DNA of 64,000 nucleotides from positions 15,631,001 to 15,695,000 of the forward strand of contig NC_092520.1 of the NCBI RefSeq assembly GCF_037038585.1, in the 5' to 3' direction. This DNA is from Patagioenas fasciata. Lineage: Eukaryota; Chordata; Aves; Columbiformes; Columbidae. Of the stretch, positions 39,801-47,592 are shown one piece after another. Numbering within the stretch: the first letter of the stretch is position 1; each line of letters begins with the position of its first letter. The notes beneath the pieces are model-generated. The model did not search any database, was not told where the DNA came from, and saw only the letters and a program-made list of their open reading frames with translations. The position numbers and the translations under genes were made by a program.

Positions 39801-41917
39801 ATAAGGTGCTCAAAATTCTTAACCTCTTCCGGAAATCTCAGCCTGAGAGGCAAACCCTTGATGAGTCAGTTGTTCACTTAAGATGAAGGCAAAATACATC
39901 ACTTGGTCTAGTCATAAATCAGCTTTAGAGCTTTTTCTTCGAAGGAAGAGATCATTTCTGGAAAGCTCACACACACAAACTTGGGAGTAGGTCCCTCCAC
40001 TCATACTCTTTTAAAAAGAGAGGCCAGGACAGAAGGACACTCCGCTCCCTTTTGGAATTCTGTCCCTGATTAACCTCATCAGGGGGCTGTGGAGCTCAAA
40101 AGGTGAAGTGCCACGACCCCATTGACAGTACACAGAATCAAATAGACCTCTTAAGCTAATGCTTATGATGTGGCACTATTATTAATCTAATTTATGACTG
40201 TTATCTCACTAGTTTGGGAGGAAATACAAAATAGATTACATGTCACTTGCAGTTACACCCTCTCAGAAAATATGCTAGAAATTTTAAATTTCACCATAGG
40301 TCACATACTGGGTCATTGAGATAAGTGCTGACTAGAAGGAAAGTTGAGTCAGTAGCGCCCCGCACAAAGGTGAAATTAATCAAGTTCATCTTCACTTGTT
40401 ATTATGTGAGTTTCCAATAAGTTTTAAGAAACTCATAAAACTGGTGGATCGTATAAAAATTGCTTTGCCTGTATAAATTGAAGGAAAGGTATTAGATGAA
40501 GCACAGGAATCTGGAGACAACTCCTAATTTCCATCTCCATATTCAGTTCCTCATTTTGTACTTTGCAGAATCAAAGTGCTGGAAGCCATATCAAAAGCTC
40601 ACCTAATCTGTCCTCCTTCTCTGGGAAATGATCATTATATAGCTACCTGTAGTTCTTTTACAGATACCTGTGAAGTGGCTTTTTTTATTGTTTTGTGGGT
40701 TTTTCTTAATAATTTTTTAGCAGTGAGAATTCTTCAGTTCGGGAACCTCCGGTTCTTGGCAGTTCCAGTGCTTCACTATTCTAAATCATAGTGAGGTTTT
40801 CCAGCTACAGATTGAGACACATAAACTTAGCTGAGCTGTCTGCCTGTAGGTGTCTTCATTTCAGGTATTATATAAGGAAATATTTAATTGAAGGTTTCAC
40901 TGCAGGCAGTGGAACCTGGCGAGAGCCATTTGTTGCACTCTCAGGTAGGTGACCATAGCAGAAACCAGGCTGGAATGGTCAGTGGAAGTGACACAGAGGT
41001 TACTTACAGACATCTAATTTTAGGTGGGAGAAGCTGAAGCCCACCCCAGACACCCAATTTAACTCACAAGACGTGTTTTTAGACATTTAGTGATCACTTT
41101 TGATTTGTCTCCAGGCCATCCATCAATCGCTTCAAGCAATAAGCTCTGGTTCAGTAATCATTTGAATGACAACTTTAACGAGAATGAAAGAAGGATTTTA
41201 AAAGTTTTAAATCATATTCCTGTTTAAATGTCTAAGTAGGATGTTGGTCTCTTTCCTGCAATAACATGCTTGTTAACTCCAGTAAGCTTGGAGTTATTAT
41301 CTGCCGTAACAATACTCCTCTGACTTGCTGTGTAACTAGTCATTACCATCTTGTATTTGTGCAACTGATTGTTCCGACACTTCCCAAGTTTTAATTTCAT
41401 TTCTTTATATGTTTTTCCTTGCTATCTCATTTATCGCAAGCCTGTATGGTTTTTTTTTTTATTTCAGGCAAGCAAAAGCCATGTATTCCTGTAAGGCTGA
41501 GCACAGTCATGAGCTGTCTTTCCCACAAGGGGCAATATTTTCCAATGGTAAGAGTTTTACATTCTCTTTTTACATTTATATATATATATATGTGTAGAGA
41601 TATATATATGTGTGTGTGTGTGTGTGTGTATATATATAACTGAGCTGATTATCTACAAGGTAAAGAGAGCATAATTCCATTTTCAAATCTCAGTTTTGCC
41701 CTGATTTTTCAATTGCTCTTGAATCAATACTGTCTAAATAAATCTGTTAACCATATATAGGATCTTTTAACAATGTTAACTTATTGTAAATATGTTTTGT
41801 TTGTCTGGCACTTTTTCTTTCTTTGCAGTGTATCCATCAGTGGAACCAGGCTGGTTAAAAGCAACTTACGAAGGCAAAACAGGACTCGTTCCTGAGAATT
41901 ATGTTGTCTTCCTCTAG
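708..41917 (+). CDS. ARHGAP42: ARHGAP42 (GRAF3) Rho GTPase-activating protein, 18 spliced exons, 5' end outside the window
   Basis: This is a GRAF-family protein: the BAR domain binds curved membrane, the PH domain binds lipid, the RhoGAP domain speeds GTP hydrolysis (mainly on RhoA), and the SH3 domain binds proline-rich partners. The exons at 708-812, 4903-5032, 9105-9205, 11446-11555, 12972-13050, 14038-14077, 15265-15327, 16713-16787, 17435-17519, 18795-18853, 19637-19742, 24415-24574, 27010-27154, 29643-30023, 33789-33945, 35029-35091, 41468-41547 and 41829-41917 total 2,028 nt and stay in frame, with AG/GT at every internal border. Domains by residue counted from the first one here: BAR end 1-60, PH about 69-172, RhoGAP about 193-370, Ser/Pro-rich linker 372-619, SH3 about 621-675. 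Human ARHGAP42 is, from memory, 874 residues, so about 199 are missing upstream. ARHGAP26 has a different linker and ends ENYVEFL rather than ENYVVFL. The convergent PGR gene also favours ARHGAP42. No frameshift or internal stop was seen. Confidence 0.95.
813..4902 (+). other. ARHGAP42 intron (4.1 kb) with one CR1 fragment
   Basis: AT-rich intron. It contains a CR1 tail (about 1640-1926), an A run near 2113-2128 and a T run at about 4738-4750. No other gene is visible. Confidence 0.85.
1640..1926 (+). repeat. CR1 LINE 3' fragment
   Basis: The plus strand reads the end of the CR1 reverse-transcriptase ORF, with the motifs [12 protein letters not shown] and [10 protein letters not shown]. It continues into the CR1 3' UTR and the end motif CTCTGTGATTCTGTA. 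It is truncated at its 5' side and carries substitutions, so it is an old dead copy. Confidence 0.9.
4903..5032 (+). CDS. ARHGAP42: ARHGAP42 exon: BAR-PH junction and first PH strand (window residues 36-79)
   Basis: This 130-nt exon ends in phase 1. It opens with [16 protein letters not shown], the end of the BAR coil. After a short polar linker it encodes [10 protein letters not shown], the first strand of the PH domain. The acceptor is TATTAG and the donor GTGAGT. The arginine codon (window residue 79) is split with the next exon. Confidence 0.95.
5033..9104 (+). other. ARHGAP42 intron (4.1 kb)
   Basis: Unique-looking intron sequence with an AT dinucleotide tract at about 7160-7192. It has several short open frames on both strands, none with recognisable domains. 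No transposon was identified. The acceptor is TTTAATCTAG. Confidence 0.8.
7160..7193. repeat. Imperfect (AT)n tract
   Basis: ATGTATATATATATCTATAT followed by GCATATATATAT; interrupted dinucleotide repeat. Confidence 0.9.
9105..9205 (+). CDS. ARHGAP42: ARHGAP42 exon: PH domain core (window residues 79-112)
   Basis: This 101-nt exon encodes [20 protein letters not shown] and then a KSGGKV loop, matching the beta-2/beta-3 part of the GRAF PH domain. The donor is GTAAGT and the exon ends in phase 0. Confidence 0.95.
9833..10304 (-). repeat. Younger CR1 fragment inserted into the older CR1
   Basis: It begins, as plus-strand CR1 ends do in reverse, with ATCACAGGATCACAGAATG, and carries the tail of the RT ORF (minus-strand motifs [19 protein letters not shown]). 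Its sequence is close to the copies at 30214 and 48524. GATCA flanks both ends of the piece. Confidence 0.75.
10706..10975 (+). repeat. CR1 3' fragment in opposite orientation, inserted into the older CR1
   Basis: Plus-strand CR1 tail with RRNGLTL, TGKNFV and RHWNRL in translation. It ends in CAATTCTGTGATTCTGTA. The minus-strand CR1 text stops just before it and resumes just after it. Confidence 0.75.
11446..11555 (+). CDS. ARHGAP42: ARHGAP42 exon: PH domain middle (window residues 113-149)
   Basis: This 110-nt exon encodes [16 protein letters not shown] followed by [16 protein letters not shown]. The [10 protein letters not shown](D/E)KRFCFD block is diagnostic of GRAF-family PH domains. 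The acceptor is TTTTATAG and the donor GTTTGG. The latter is weaker than the consensus, with T at +3 where A or G is usual. Confidence 0.93.
11556..12971 (+). other. ARHGAP42 intron (1.4 kb)
   Basis: AT-rich unique sequence. The last 59 bases are open in the same frame as the next exon, but no promoter or plausible alternative exon was seen. Confidence 0.8.
12972..13050 (+). CDS. ARHGAP42: ARHGAP42 exon: PH C-terminal helix (window residues 149-175)
   Basis: This 79-nt exon encodes [20 protein letters not shown] and then AMDGKEP. The tryptophan (window residue 166) is the invariant Trp of the PH C-terminal helix. The exon ends in phase 0 at donor GTAAGG. Confidence 0.95.
13051..14037 (+). 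other. ARHGAP42 intron (1 kb) with a GC-rich block
   Basis: AT-rich except for about 13740-13960, which is clearly GC-rich and open on both strands. The open frame there runs into the next exon out of its coding frame, so I do not call it coding. The acceptor TTTTTTACAG ends at 14037. Confidence 0.75.
14038..14077 (+). CDS. ARHGAP42: ARHGAP42 40-nt microexon with the PH-GAP hinge tyrosine (window residues 176-189)
   Basis: This very short exon encodes [13 protein letters not shown], the hinge between the PH and RhoGAP domains. With 199 residues assumed upstream, its tyrosine (codon 14041-14043) is residue 376. That is the position I recall as the Src-phosphorylated Tyr376 that activates human GRAF3. 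The acceptor is TTTACAG and the donor GTAAGC. Confidence 0.92.
14078..15264 (+). other. ARHGAP42 intron (1.2 kb)
   Basis: AT-rich sequence with an imperfect AT inverted repeat around 14490-14535 and an (AG)n tract at about 14581-14592. The acceptor is TTTTTTATAG. Confidence 0.8.
15265..15327 (+). CDS. ARHGAP42: ARHGAP42 exon: start of RhoGAP domain (window residues 189-210)
   Basis: This 63-nt exon encodes [20 protein letters not shown] and then R. It is the first helix of the RhoGAP fold, just before the arginine-finger loop. The donor is GTGTGT. Confidence 0.94.
15328..16712 (+). other. ARHGAP42 intron (1.4 kb)
   Basis: AT-rich sequence without recognised repeats. It holds a short hairpin at about 15878-15907, with stem TTTTTTCCTGCC and its near complement. 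Confidence 0.8.
16713..16787 (+). CDS. ARHGAP42: ARHGAP42 exon: RhoGAP arginine finger (window residues 210-235)
   Basis: This 75-nt exon encodes [20 protein letters not shown]. The Arg in GLYRIGG (codon 16736-16738, window residue 218) is the catalytic arginine finger of RhoGAP domains and is intact. The acceptor is CAATGCAG and the donor GTAAGT. Confidence 0.96.
16788..17434 (+). other. ARHGAP42 intron (647 bp)
   Basis: Short AT-rich intron with nothing else recognisable. The acceptor is TTTCTACCAG. Confidence 0.85.
17435..17519 (+). CDS. ARHGAP42: ARHGAP42 exon: RhoGAP middle (window residues 235-263)
   Basis: This 85-nt exon encodes [20 protein letters not shown] and then SGLKNYLR. The Lys (259) and Arg (263) of LKNYLR are the conserved pair that contacts the GTPase in RhoGAPs. 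The donor is GTGAGT and the Arg codon is split. Confidence 0.95.
17520..18794 (+). other. ARHGAP42 intron (1.3 kb)
   Basis: AT-rich sequence with a small tandem duplication of TATATAACATTCAAAA (18031-18046 and 18049-18064). No transposon was recognised. Confidence 0.8.
18795..18853 (+). CDS. ARHGAP42: ARHGAP42 exon: RhoGAP (window residues 263-283)
   Basis: This 59-nt exon encodes [19 protein letters not shown], the L-x-EPL-(M/L) segment shared by RhoGAPs. The acceptor is CAACCAG and the donor GTAAGT. Confidence 0.95.
18854..19636 (+). other. ARHGAP42 intron (783 bp)
   Basis: AT-rich unique sequence. The acceptor is TTCAATAG. Confidence 0.85.
19637..19742 (+). CDS. ARHGAP42: ARHGAP42 exon: RhoGAP (window residues 283-318)
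   Basis: This 106-nt exon encodes [20 protein letters not shown] and then [14 protein letters not shown]. The LPEKNREML helix is a GRAF/oligophrenin signature. The donor is GTAATT. Confidence 0.95.
19743..24414 (+). other. ARHGAP42 intron (4.7 kb)
   Basis: A long AT-rich intron with a (TA)n tract at about 21110-21131. Several open frames of 60-90 codons on both strands lack any domain signal. No CR1 or other known repeat was recognised. The acceptor is CATTTAAAG, with a weak pyrimidine tract. Confidence 0.8.
21107..21131. repeat. (TA)n microsatellite
   Basis: About twelve AT/TA units in the intron between the exons at 19637 and 24415. Confidence 0.95.
24415..24574 (+). CDS. ARHGAP42: ARHGAP42 exon: C-terminal half of RhoGAP (window residues 318-371)
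   Basis: This 160-nt exon encodes [20 protein letters not shown], then [15 protein letters not shown] and the helix ending in ILIEHYEK. The Asn in [11 protein letters not shown] (window residue 332) is the conserved RhoGAP asparagine next to the active site. The exon ends in phase 0 at donor GTAGAA. Confidence 0.96.
24575..27009 (+). other. ARHGAP42 intron (2.4 kb)
   Basis: Sequence of average composition with no recognised repeat. It ends in CCCCCTCCCCCTTTTTTTTTG and the acceptor ATCATGCAG. Confidence 0.8.
27010..27154 (+). CDS. ARHGAP42: ARHGAP42 exon: start of linker, basic region (window residues 372-420)
   Basis: This 145-nt exon encodes [20 protein letters not shown], then a basic patch with [20 protein letters not shown] and ends LADPD. 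This text is specific to ARHGAP42; ARHGAP26 diverges right after KIFNT. The donor is GTAAGT. Confidence 0.95.
27155..29642 (+). other. ARHGAP42 intron (2.5 kb)
   Basis: No recognised repeats. The 137-codon open frame at 28192-28605 lacks domain similarity and starts in ordinary intron sequence, so it is not called. A strong pyrimidine tract (about 29605-29640) precedes the acceptor. Confidence 0.8.
29643..30023 (+). CDS. ARHGAP42: ARHGAP42 exon: Ser-rich linker, largest exon (window residues 420-547)
   Basis: This 381-nt exon is GC-richer than its surroundings. It encodes a low-complexity Ser/Thr/Pro-rich linker with landmarks [50 protein letters not shown] and [14 protein letters not shown]. 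It is probably disordered and rich in phosphorylation sites. The frame stays open into both flanking introns, but the splice sites (CCCTTAG, GTAATT) are clear. Confidence 0.95.
30210..31320 (-). repeat. CR1 LINE, 1.1 kb, with remnant of reverse-transcriptase ORF
   Basis: This is the longest uninterrupted CR1 copy here. It begins at ATCACAGAATG on the plus strand, which is the element's 3' end. Read on the minus strand, one frame (31309-30974) carries [20 protein letters not shown] and then SKFADDTKL, the RT palm active-site box of the CR1 clade. A second frame (31086-30214) carries the downstream part, including [19 protein letters not shown]. The frameshift between them and the missing 5' end make it non-functional. 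Confidence 0.92.
32706..33195 (-). repeat. CR1 LINE 3' fragment
   Basis: On the plus strand it starts ATAGAATCACAGAATAGTTG, the reversed CR1 end, and runs through the ORF tail; minus-strand motifs include RTRGDGF. It belongs to a different subfamily from the 30210 copy, judging by its wording around the ORF end. Confidence 0.85.
33345..33414 (+). repeat. CR1 tail, very short
   Basis: Reads AGATGACTTCCTGAGATCCC and then TTCCAACATG, followed by CTACAATTCTGTG, like the last 70 bases of CR1 in plus orientation. It is too short to place in a subfamily. Confidence 0.6.
33622..33680. repeat. CAA-rich simple repeat
   Basis: Runs of CAA and CAAAA units, interrupted. It lies about 110 bases upstream of the next exon. 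Confidence 0.85.
33789..33945 (+). CDS. ARHGAP42: ARHGAP42 exon: linker with proline motif (window residues 547-599)
   Basis: This 157-nt exon encodes [20 protein letters not shown], then [20 protein letters not shown] and ends [10 protein letters not shown]. The PPNPDLPPK stretch is a candidate SH3-binding motif, perhaps for the protein's own SH3. The acceptor is TTCTTTAG and the donor GTAAGT. Confidence 0.95.
33946..35028 (+). other. ARHGAP42 intron (1.1 kb)
   Basis: No recognised repeats. A 125-codon minus-strand open frame (34632-34255) has no family resemblance. The acceptor is TTTATTTTCAG. Confidence 0.8.
35029..35091 (+). CDS. ARHGAP42: ARHGAP42 exon: end of linker (window residues 599-620)
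   Basis: This 63-nt exon encodes [20 protein letters not shown] and splits the next Arg codon. The donor is GTAAGT. Confidence 0.93.
35092..41467 (+). other. ARHGAP42 intron (6.4 kb), the largest complete intron here
   Basis: AT-rich sequence with a T run at 38346-38361. It has no CR1 that I can see, unlike the introns before it. Numerous 60-140 codon frames on both strands look random. The acceptor tract TTTTTTTTTTATTTCAG ends at 41467. Confidence 0.8.
41468..41547 (+). CDS. ARHGAP42: ARHGAP42 exon: first half of SH3 domain (window residues 620-647)
   Basis: This 80-nt exon encodes [20 protein letters not shown] and then GAIFSN. AMYSC stands where most SH3 domains have ALYDY, and ELSF is the typical RT-loop motif. 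The donor is GTAAGA. Confidence 0.96.
41548..41828 (+). other. ARHGAP42 last intron (281 bp) with AT/TG microsatellite
   Basis: The shortest intron. It has (AT)n and (TG)10 repeats at 41578-41638, starting about 30 bases after the donor. The acceptor is TTTCTTTGCAG. Confidence 0.9.
41578..41638. repeat. (AT)n-(TG)10-(TA)n microsatellite
   Basis: Alternating AT, then TG from about 41609 to 41629, then TA, within the last ARHGAP42 intron. Confidence 0.97.
41829..41917 (+). CDS. ARHGAP42: ARHGAP42 last coding exon: second half of SH3 and stop (window residues 647-675)
   Basis: Encodes [20 protein letters not shown] and then VPENYVVFL before TAG (41915-41917). The Trp of EPGWL and the PENYV motif are the conserved ligand-groove residues of SH3 domains. 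The C-terminus ends directly after the SH3, as in other GRAF proteins. Confidence 0.97.
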
Positions 41918-44900
41918 TATTCTTTAGTGGACAGCAATATCTTCATGGTATCCATGGTAACAAGTAATAAGCACTATGATTTTTATCTGACACAGATATG
42001 GGATCAGCCCGTTAGCTGAGTGGTAGATTTCCTTCAGATACTGCAGCCGCAGGTTACACGGCTCCCGCTCAGCGGAACAGAATGTAATGAAACAGTTAAC
42101 AGTTTCTGTACTGAAGACGGTACTCTGTTTAAATAACTTCCATTGTTTGCAAAAAGGTTGTTCTGTTCTTCTTTTATGGGTAAGGAACACTAGAGCAATA
42201 AAATCAAAAAAGTCGCCATTTAGCTGCAGACCTTCAGGTCCTAGGATGCTGCTCACAGAAGTGTGAGATTTAGAGGCAATGCACTCTGTGGTGTTTCTTG
42301 CAATCTATAGTGTTTAATATGGAAAATTGTATTTTTTTCCACAGTGTAACTAATGCTTCTATTGTGATCTGAATGCTCCCATAGAAAACTCGATTGTAAA
42401 GTTAGTCCTAATCATTTCAAATAAGAAATGAGTTTTCCATAAATCTGAAGTTGGAACTTCTGTTAGTCGTTGAGATTAAAATGTGTTACAGGACTTATGC
42501 AACTGATAGTGAAATCAGTTTATACACTGCGTGAGCAGTAAGTGCTCATTCAAAATGTGATATGTTTAATGAATGTTCCGTTCAAATACTTTTTAGATTT
42601 ATTTCCTCCTTTCTATATCAGTATAGATAATATTAACAACCTTTATTTCTGTGATATCCATCATCGGGAAGAGATTCTCAGCGTATATCAGAACAACAGC
42701 TGTGGAAAACAAGGAGGTGCAGAGTCTGGAATGGCTGGTAGTCACGTGAAGTGAGCAGTGAAAAACAGCGTGTTTTGAAACCTGAGATAAATTGTAACTG
42801 AGTCCTTTTCAAACTTTTTCCATTACAAGTAAGACAAATGGCCTGTGAAGTAGCTAATTTTATAAGCTATGAATGCTAAAAGCTCCACGTAGCAATAAAC
42901 TATTTAGTATTATTTCTCCTGACTTCTGCTAGACTATTTGACAAAGACTTCTCCCCTTCCACAGAATAAAAAAGCCTTACTTTTCAAAGGTTTTGTAAAG
43001 ACTCATTGATCGCTCCTGGTAGGACTGAAAAAAACCACCACCTCCAGCAACAACAATAACAAACAACAAAAAACCCTCCAAAACCAGTGCTTTTTAAATC
43101 TAAGCATCTTCCTTGCACACTTGGAGGGAAAACATGCACTGCTTGCTTGGCTAGGTACCGTGCCCGACTGAAAACCAAGATATTTAAGCTCCATATTAGT
43201 AATTCTCTGGCCCTAGTGCTACAGAAAGAACTCACCGTTTCACAGACCTGTCAAGGCTTAGTTCTTTCTTCAGTAACAGAAATCGATAGATACATTTTCC
43301 ATTGATTTCAAAGTTGTACACTACTTCCAGAAAGTTTGAGAAAGAACGTCTGTTAGGACTAAAAAACATCAGTAAGCTTCTAATTGCTTCTTTTTTCTTT
43401 CCATACCCTTTTTCTTCTTTTACTTAGAAAATAAGATTTATTGCCCACATTAAGCAGCACATCAGAACATTCTTTACTTGCATGTGGTGCATGATGTCTG
43501 CAGAGAAATTCTGTGTTGAATTCAGGCTGGTGGCAAAAACCTGCAGGATCCCTCACCTCGCTAATCAAGTATCAAGGGGCAATCAGGGAAAGAGAGAGGC
43601 TGGAAGAGCATCCTCCCAAAAGTGATCTGGCTTTTCAGAGGGCTATTCTGGGTATGACTGGCGGCAGGAGGTTGAGGACAGACCCTTTGAATTGGTGACT
43701 GACTGGTCTGGGCTCGTTCTTCACTCTGAACAGTTTAATTGAGTCCCAAATCACATTTGACTTTACCTTAAGACCAGACAGTGTTCAGTGCATTGTGCTG
43801 AAGGGCAGTGCCAGGCATCATCACGGGCAGTGAAGGCAGACACGTGTGTGTGCTCCTCTCATTTCCCCAGAGCAGGTGTGGAAGGAAACGAAGGTCTTTT
43901 CTAACCAGATTGAGCCTTTCTTATGTTGAAGACAAACCAACATTTCTGAGTTTAAGCTACGCCTGAAACTGCCATTGCCCTGAGATCAACATGGGTCTGG
44001 TTGTGCTCTTGCTGTATTGCACAATGCAGAGATGGCAGGCTGTCCAAAGGCTTCCCTCTGGTGACCTTCCCAGCAGCGCAGGGAGGGAGGCAGAGCCGAG
44101 AGCTGCCGCCCCAGCACGTGTCTCACCCGGGCAGAGAAGTGCAGCGATTTGGGGAAAAATCCCAACTTCTGTTTATTGCACCGGGGTCAGTGGCAAACTG
44201 ACCCGTGTTGAACGTTGTTTGATGACCTCTTATACCTCTTCAGAACAATTTAATTGTTGTGAAATTCTTGAGGAATGATGAAATAGCATATGCACTTGCT
44301 TTGCTTTAGCCTGATTTAAAAAGAAGCGGGGGGTGAAAGCTGACTGTAGGTGACCTTACAGCCTGGGTATGTCTGGGTGTTCTCCAATATTATATTTTGC
44401 AACCAGCTGATCAGAGTGCAAGCTAGAGGACTCGAAGATGCCAAATTCATTAAAAATTTTGTAAATGCAAAGTTCAGTTACAGATTAAGTAAGTAGAGCC
44501 TGTAAGTGCTGAGGGAAAGGTTGTAGAAAGACCTGGAGGAATCCCTGCAGTGTTTTGTCTGTTCTCCTTGATTCATCTCACATTAGACACAAAACTGAAT
44601 TGCAGAAGACAACTTGATAAGAAACTGGATCCCCTTCATCCTCCTGCTCACAAAACAAATATGTATTTTCCTCTGCGAGACTCTGCACTTTTTCAGGCCC
44701 TTGTTCTGAACCAGCCATGATGGTCACGAATAATTTTAAGGTAGCTTAGTTTTAAAATAGCATTTACATCCAAAAAAGGTTATGCCCATTCTTAATTACA
44801 GATAAGCACAATGAGGAGGGTTTTTAATATTTTTGAAATGTGTTACGGTTTTTCTGTTCCTCTCTTCTGTGGGACATAACCAGCATTTTCTGTGTATTCT

Positions 44901-46389
44901 CACTGCTGGGTTGAGGATGCCCCAGCTCTTCCCTGACTTCCCAGGAGGCAGTTTCTCTCTACAAGAAGCTGCACAATGAACTGGAGAGTTAAGTAACGAG
45001 GTGTTCACAGACTGAAATGGGGGAGAGAGCAGTAGCAAAGCTTGTCTGATGGTGATACTCTCAGGCCTGACCAAAAATGTTTCTGATAATTGCGAAGGAT
45101 CAGAAATCCATTTAACATTTAAAGGAAGATACAATATCTTGATAGTGCCTTACCAGAAAATTAGGCAAGATGGATTAAGTTAGTTCACAGTATTGATTTA
45201 CTGTATTTTTTATGAGTCAGATTCCCACTACAAGCAAAGCTTGTGCAATATTTTTATTATAAGTATTATTATTATCCTTCCTAAAAGGATGCAGCATTTT
45301 TTTTTCCCGAATGTCACTGTAGAACTCAAGGTAGATGATCACAAAGCATATTGTGGTTTCTCTTTATCTTGTGGAAATGATGTCTGTACCCACAACTTAT
45401 GTAATTAGCCATGGTTTTTCTTTGTTAAACCTTTTGATACATGTTACAGTACAACATGAATCCATAGTGTGAAGGACTGATATATTGTATGATAAATATG
45501 TAAAGTATATTAATATTTTATATTCACACTTTTTATTAATGATGATAAAGATGAAAAAAATATTTTTGGTGTAATTCCTATGAGTTCAGTATTACAATGT
45601 CTTTGCCATATTTTGGCATTTAGAGTTCTATGTAACAAAATGCTTAAATTAAACTATAGCTAACACGTATGTCCCTAACTGATCTATAAAGTCCATTGTT
45701 CAACTATTTCTGGAAAAATATTATGCACAGATTTGCTGACCAGCACTATTCTATTATAGTAATAGTAACTTATTTTCCTTTTACATGCTTTATGGTGCTA
45801 ATCTCTATTCTTTACCTATAATTAGATTGAATTGTAAAGTGCCCTTAGGAAAGATATGTAAGGAGAGGAAAAGTTGCAAAATTCGGCAGTTCAGAACAAA
45901 AATTACAACAACAACAAAGCATTGTATGGCAGTAATTGGGTAATTTTTTTGTTACATTTCTCCACTGGTCTATTTTCTACTTGATAAAATTGCATCAGAA
46001 TAAATAATGAAACTAAAAAGCATATTGTTCTTCAAACTTCTTTTGCTAAGGCAGCAGTTCATGCAATTTTGGATTGAGCAGCGAGAAAAGAAACCCCAGT
46101 AGGGGAGCACATCCTCCAGGCTGGGGTGGATCTTCTCCACTGACAGAAACTCGCAAAGCTCTCATGCAAAGCCAGACCTGCAACAATTTATAGCAAGGGT
46201 TTGCTGGCCAGAAGCCCCCAGAAAGTAAAGGGAATATTCTGCTAATGGGGTAACGTGATACAGCTTGGCATTATCCTTTCTTTCAGCATAGTGTCCTGTA
46301 TGAATTATTCAATGAGCAGAGATGAGGATGTAGGCAAAGCTCAGCCTCGCTCCATGTGGGCACAGAGCCCCGGCAGCCGCTGAGAGCTC

Positions 46390-46425
46390 TTGGTCCAGCT
46401 GTTGGTCCAGCTGTTGGTCCAGCTG
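46390..46425. repeat. 12-bp tandem repeat, three copies
   Basis: TTGGTCCAGCTG is repeated exactly three times in a row (46390-46401, 46402-46413, 46414-46425). Confidence 0.95.
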
Positions 46426-47138
46426 TGTCTGTGCAAGGCGGGAGGTCTCGTTTTCAGATAAAATTTTTCACGGGCTTTGGGAGTTTGCTTTGTTTTGGTT
46501 TAATAAGGTGCTTGGTATCCAAACAGCTACTAATTCAATGTTGTACTTTCGTCACTGAAGATCATAGCATTGTATTTCTTGTCCTGTATGTGGCAGTATT
46601 TAATAAGCCATTGGATGATCCTTGTTAAATTTTACATATAGGGAATGGTGCTTCAACCCTCGGATGTCTCAGCTGAACGCTATTCTGCATCTGAGCTTTT
46701 CGCAAGTGTTTTACTGGGAATTCTCATTAAAGTTCTGACACTAAAGATAGCACCACGGTCTCAGCACTACAAGTTTCTATTATAGCAAAGGGCAAAGCAG
46801 CTGAACAGGGCACATGGGTAGTTTCAATTTTCAGTTGTATTTATGACAATTTCAAAGGTATTAGAGTTTATAGGGGTTACTTTAGATACTATGTGGTATT
46901 TTAATAGGAAAGTATATACAATCAATAACTATATATATATATATTTAATAAAGTCCTACTAAATTATCTTATTGAACTCTCTGTTTATTTTGTAGTGTGG
47001 TTTCAATAATTATCTGCACTCTGTATATATCTACATGTAAATAAATGGCATGACATTCATAAGCTGACTTGCAGACATAATTCTATGTTGTACCTTACAC
47101 TGTATTTCAAAAATTTGAAAACAAAAAACTTTTTTCAA

Positions 47139-47144
47139 AATAAA
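47139..47144 (+). promoter_or_regulatory. Candidate polyadenylation signal AATAAA for ARHGAP42
   Basis: AATAAA in CAAAATAAAAAGCC, followed within about 25 bases by TGGTTTCTTTATTATTTTT, a U-rich downstream element. It is the last such site before CR1 sequence. Confidence 0.5.
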
Positions 47145-47160
47145 AAGCCTTTCTACACAA

Positions 47161-47592
47161 ACTGGTTTCTTTATTATTTTTAAATTTGGGCTCTAGTTCA
47201 ACCTTTTCTTTTATCCGATAAATAATGCTTTTGTGCTACTTCCATCCGTACCTGTGTTTTTCAGTGGTTGTTTCACCCATGAGGATGCTTTATGTGGAGG
47301 ACTTTACTCCTAACAGTGAGCAATGGGTATGTGTATGAACACTAAACAATGTCACCTGTTGTCCTGGTCACATGGAAGTCTCCAAAGATATGGCTTTTGA
47401 GGAAAAGAAAATAACAACTTTGCACTTTAGGTAACAAGAAACACAACCGTGGTATATCTGAACACTATTGGTGAGGTCTTTGCCACTGAAAATGAGCAGG
47501 CAGGAGCAGGGTTTGATGGCCCAGCTCCACAACATGGCTTGTGAGGGAACAACGTGAGTGCAGAGGTTCCTGCAAATTTCCTCATGTTCTTT
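47161..47592. other. Intergenic, no feature recognised
   Basis: Unique-looking sequence between the probable ARHGAP42 transcript end and the first downstream CR1. Confidence 0.6.

Larger units (their letters stand above)
41918..47160 (+). other. ARHGAP42: Probable ARHGAP42 3' UTR
   Basis: About 5.2 kb of AT-rich sequence after the stop. Several AATAAA signals are present: 42894-42899, 42965-42970, 46947-46952, 47040-47045 and 47139-47144. The last three cluster before the first CR1 at 47.6 kb, and I take 47139 as the most likely main site. Absence of transposons over 5 kb fits a constrained UTR, but the true end needs transcript data. A short GC-richer part lies near 44030-44150. The many 60-110 codon frames inside show no domains. 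Confidence 0.6.

Noticed and set aside
41409..41597. Hydrophobic stretch in frame just before the first SH3 exon, reminiscent of the hydrophobic insert before the SH3 in ARHGAP26
   Set aside because: The Phe-rich stretch is simply the polypyrimidine tract of the splice acceptor translated; a clean CAG acceptor follows it.
42001..42070. TAGCTGAGTGGTAGA, like the A box of a tRNA gene, just after the ARHGAP42 stop
   Set aside because: There is no good B box (GGTTACACGGC only partly fits) and no pairing acceptor stem, so no tRNA is called.
46356..46628. 90-codon frame with repeated VGPA units
   Set aside because: The repeats come from a 12-bp tandem repeat in the 3' UTR; no other coding signal.
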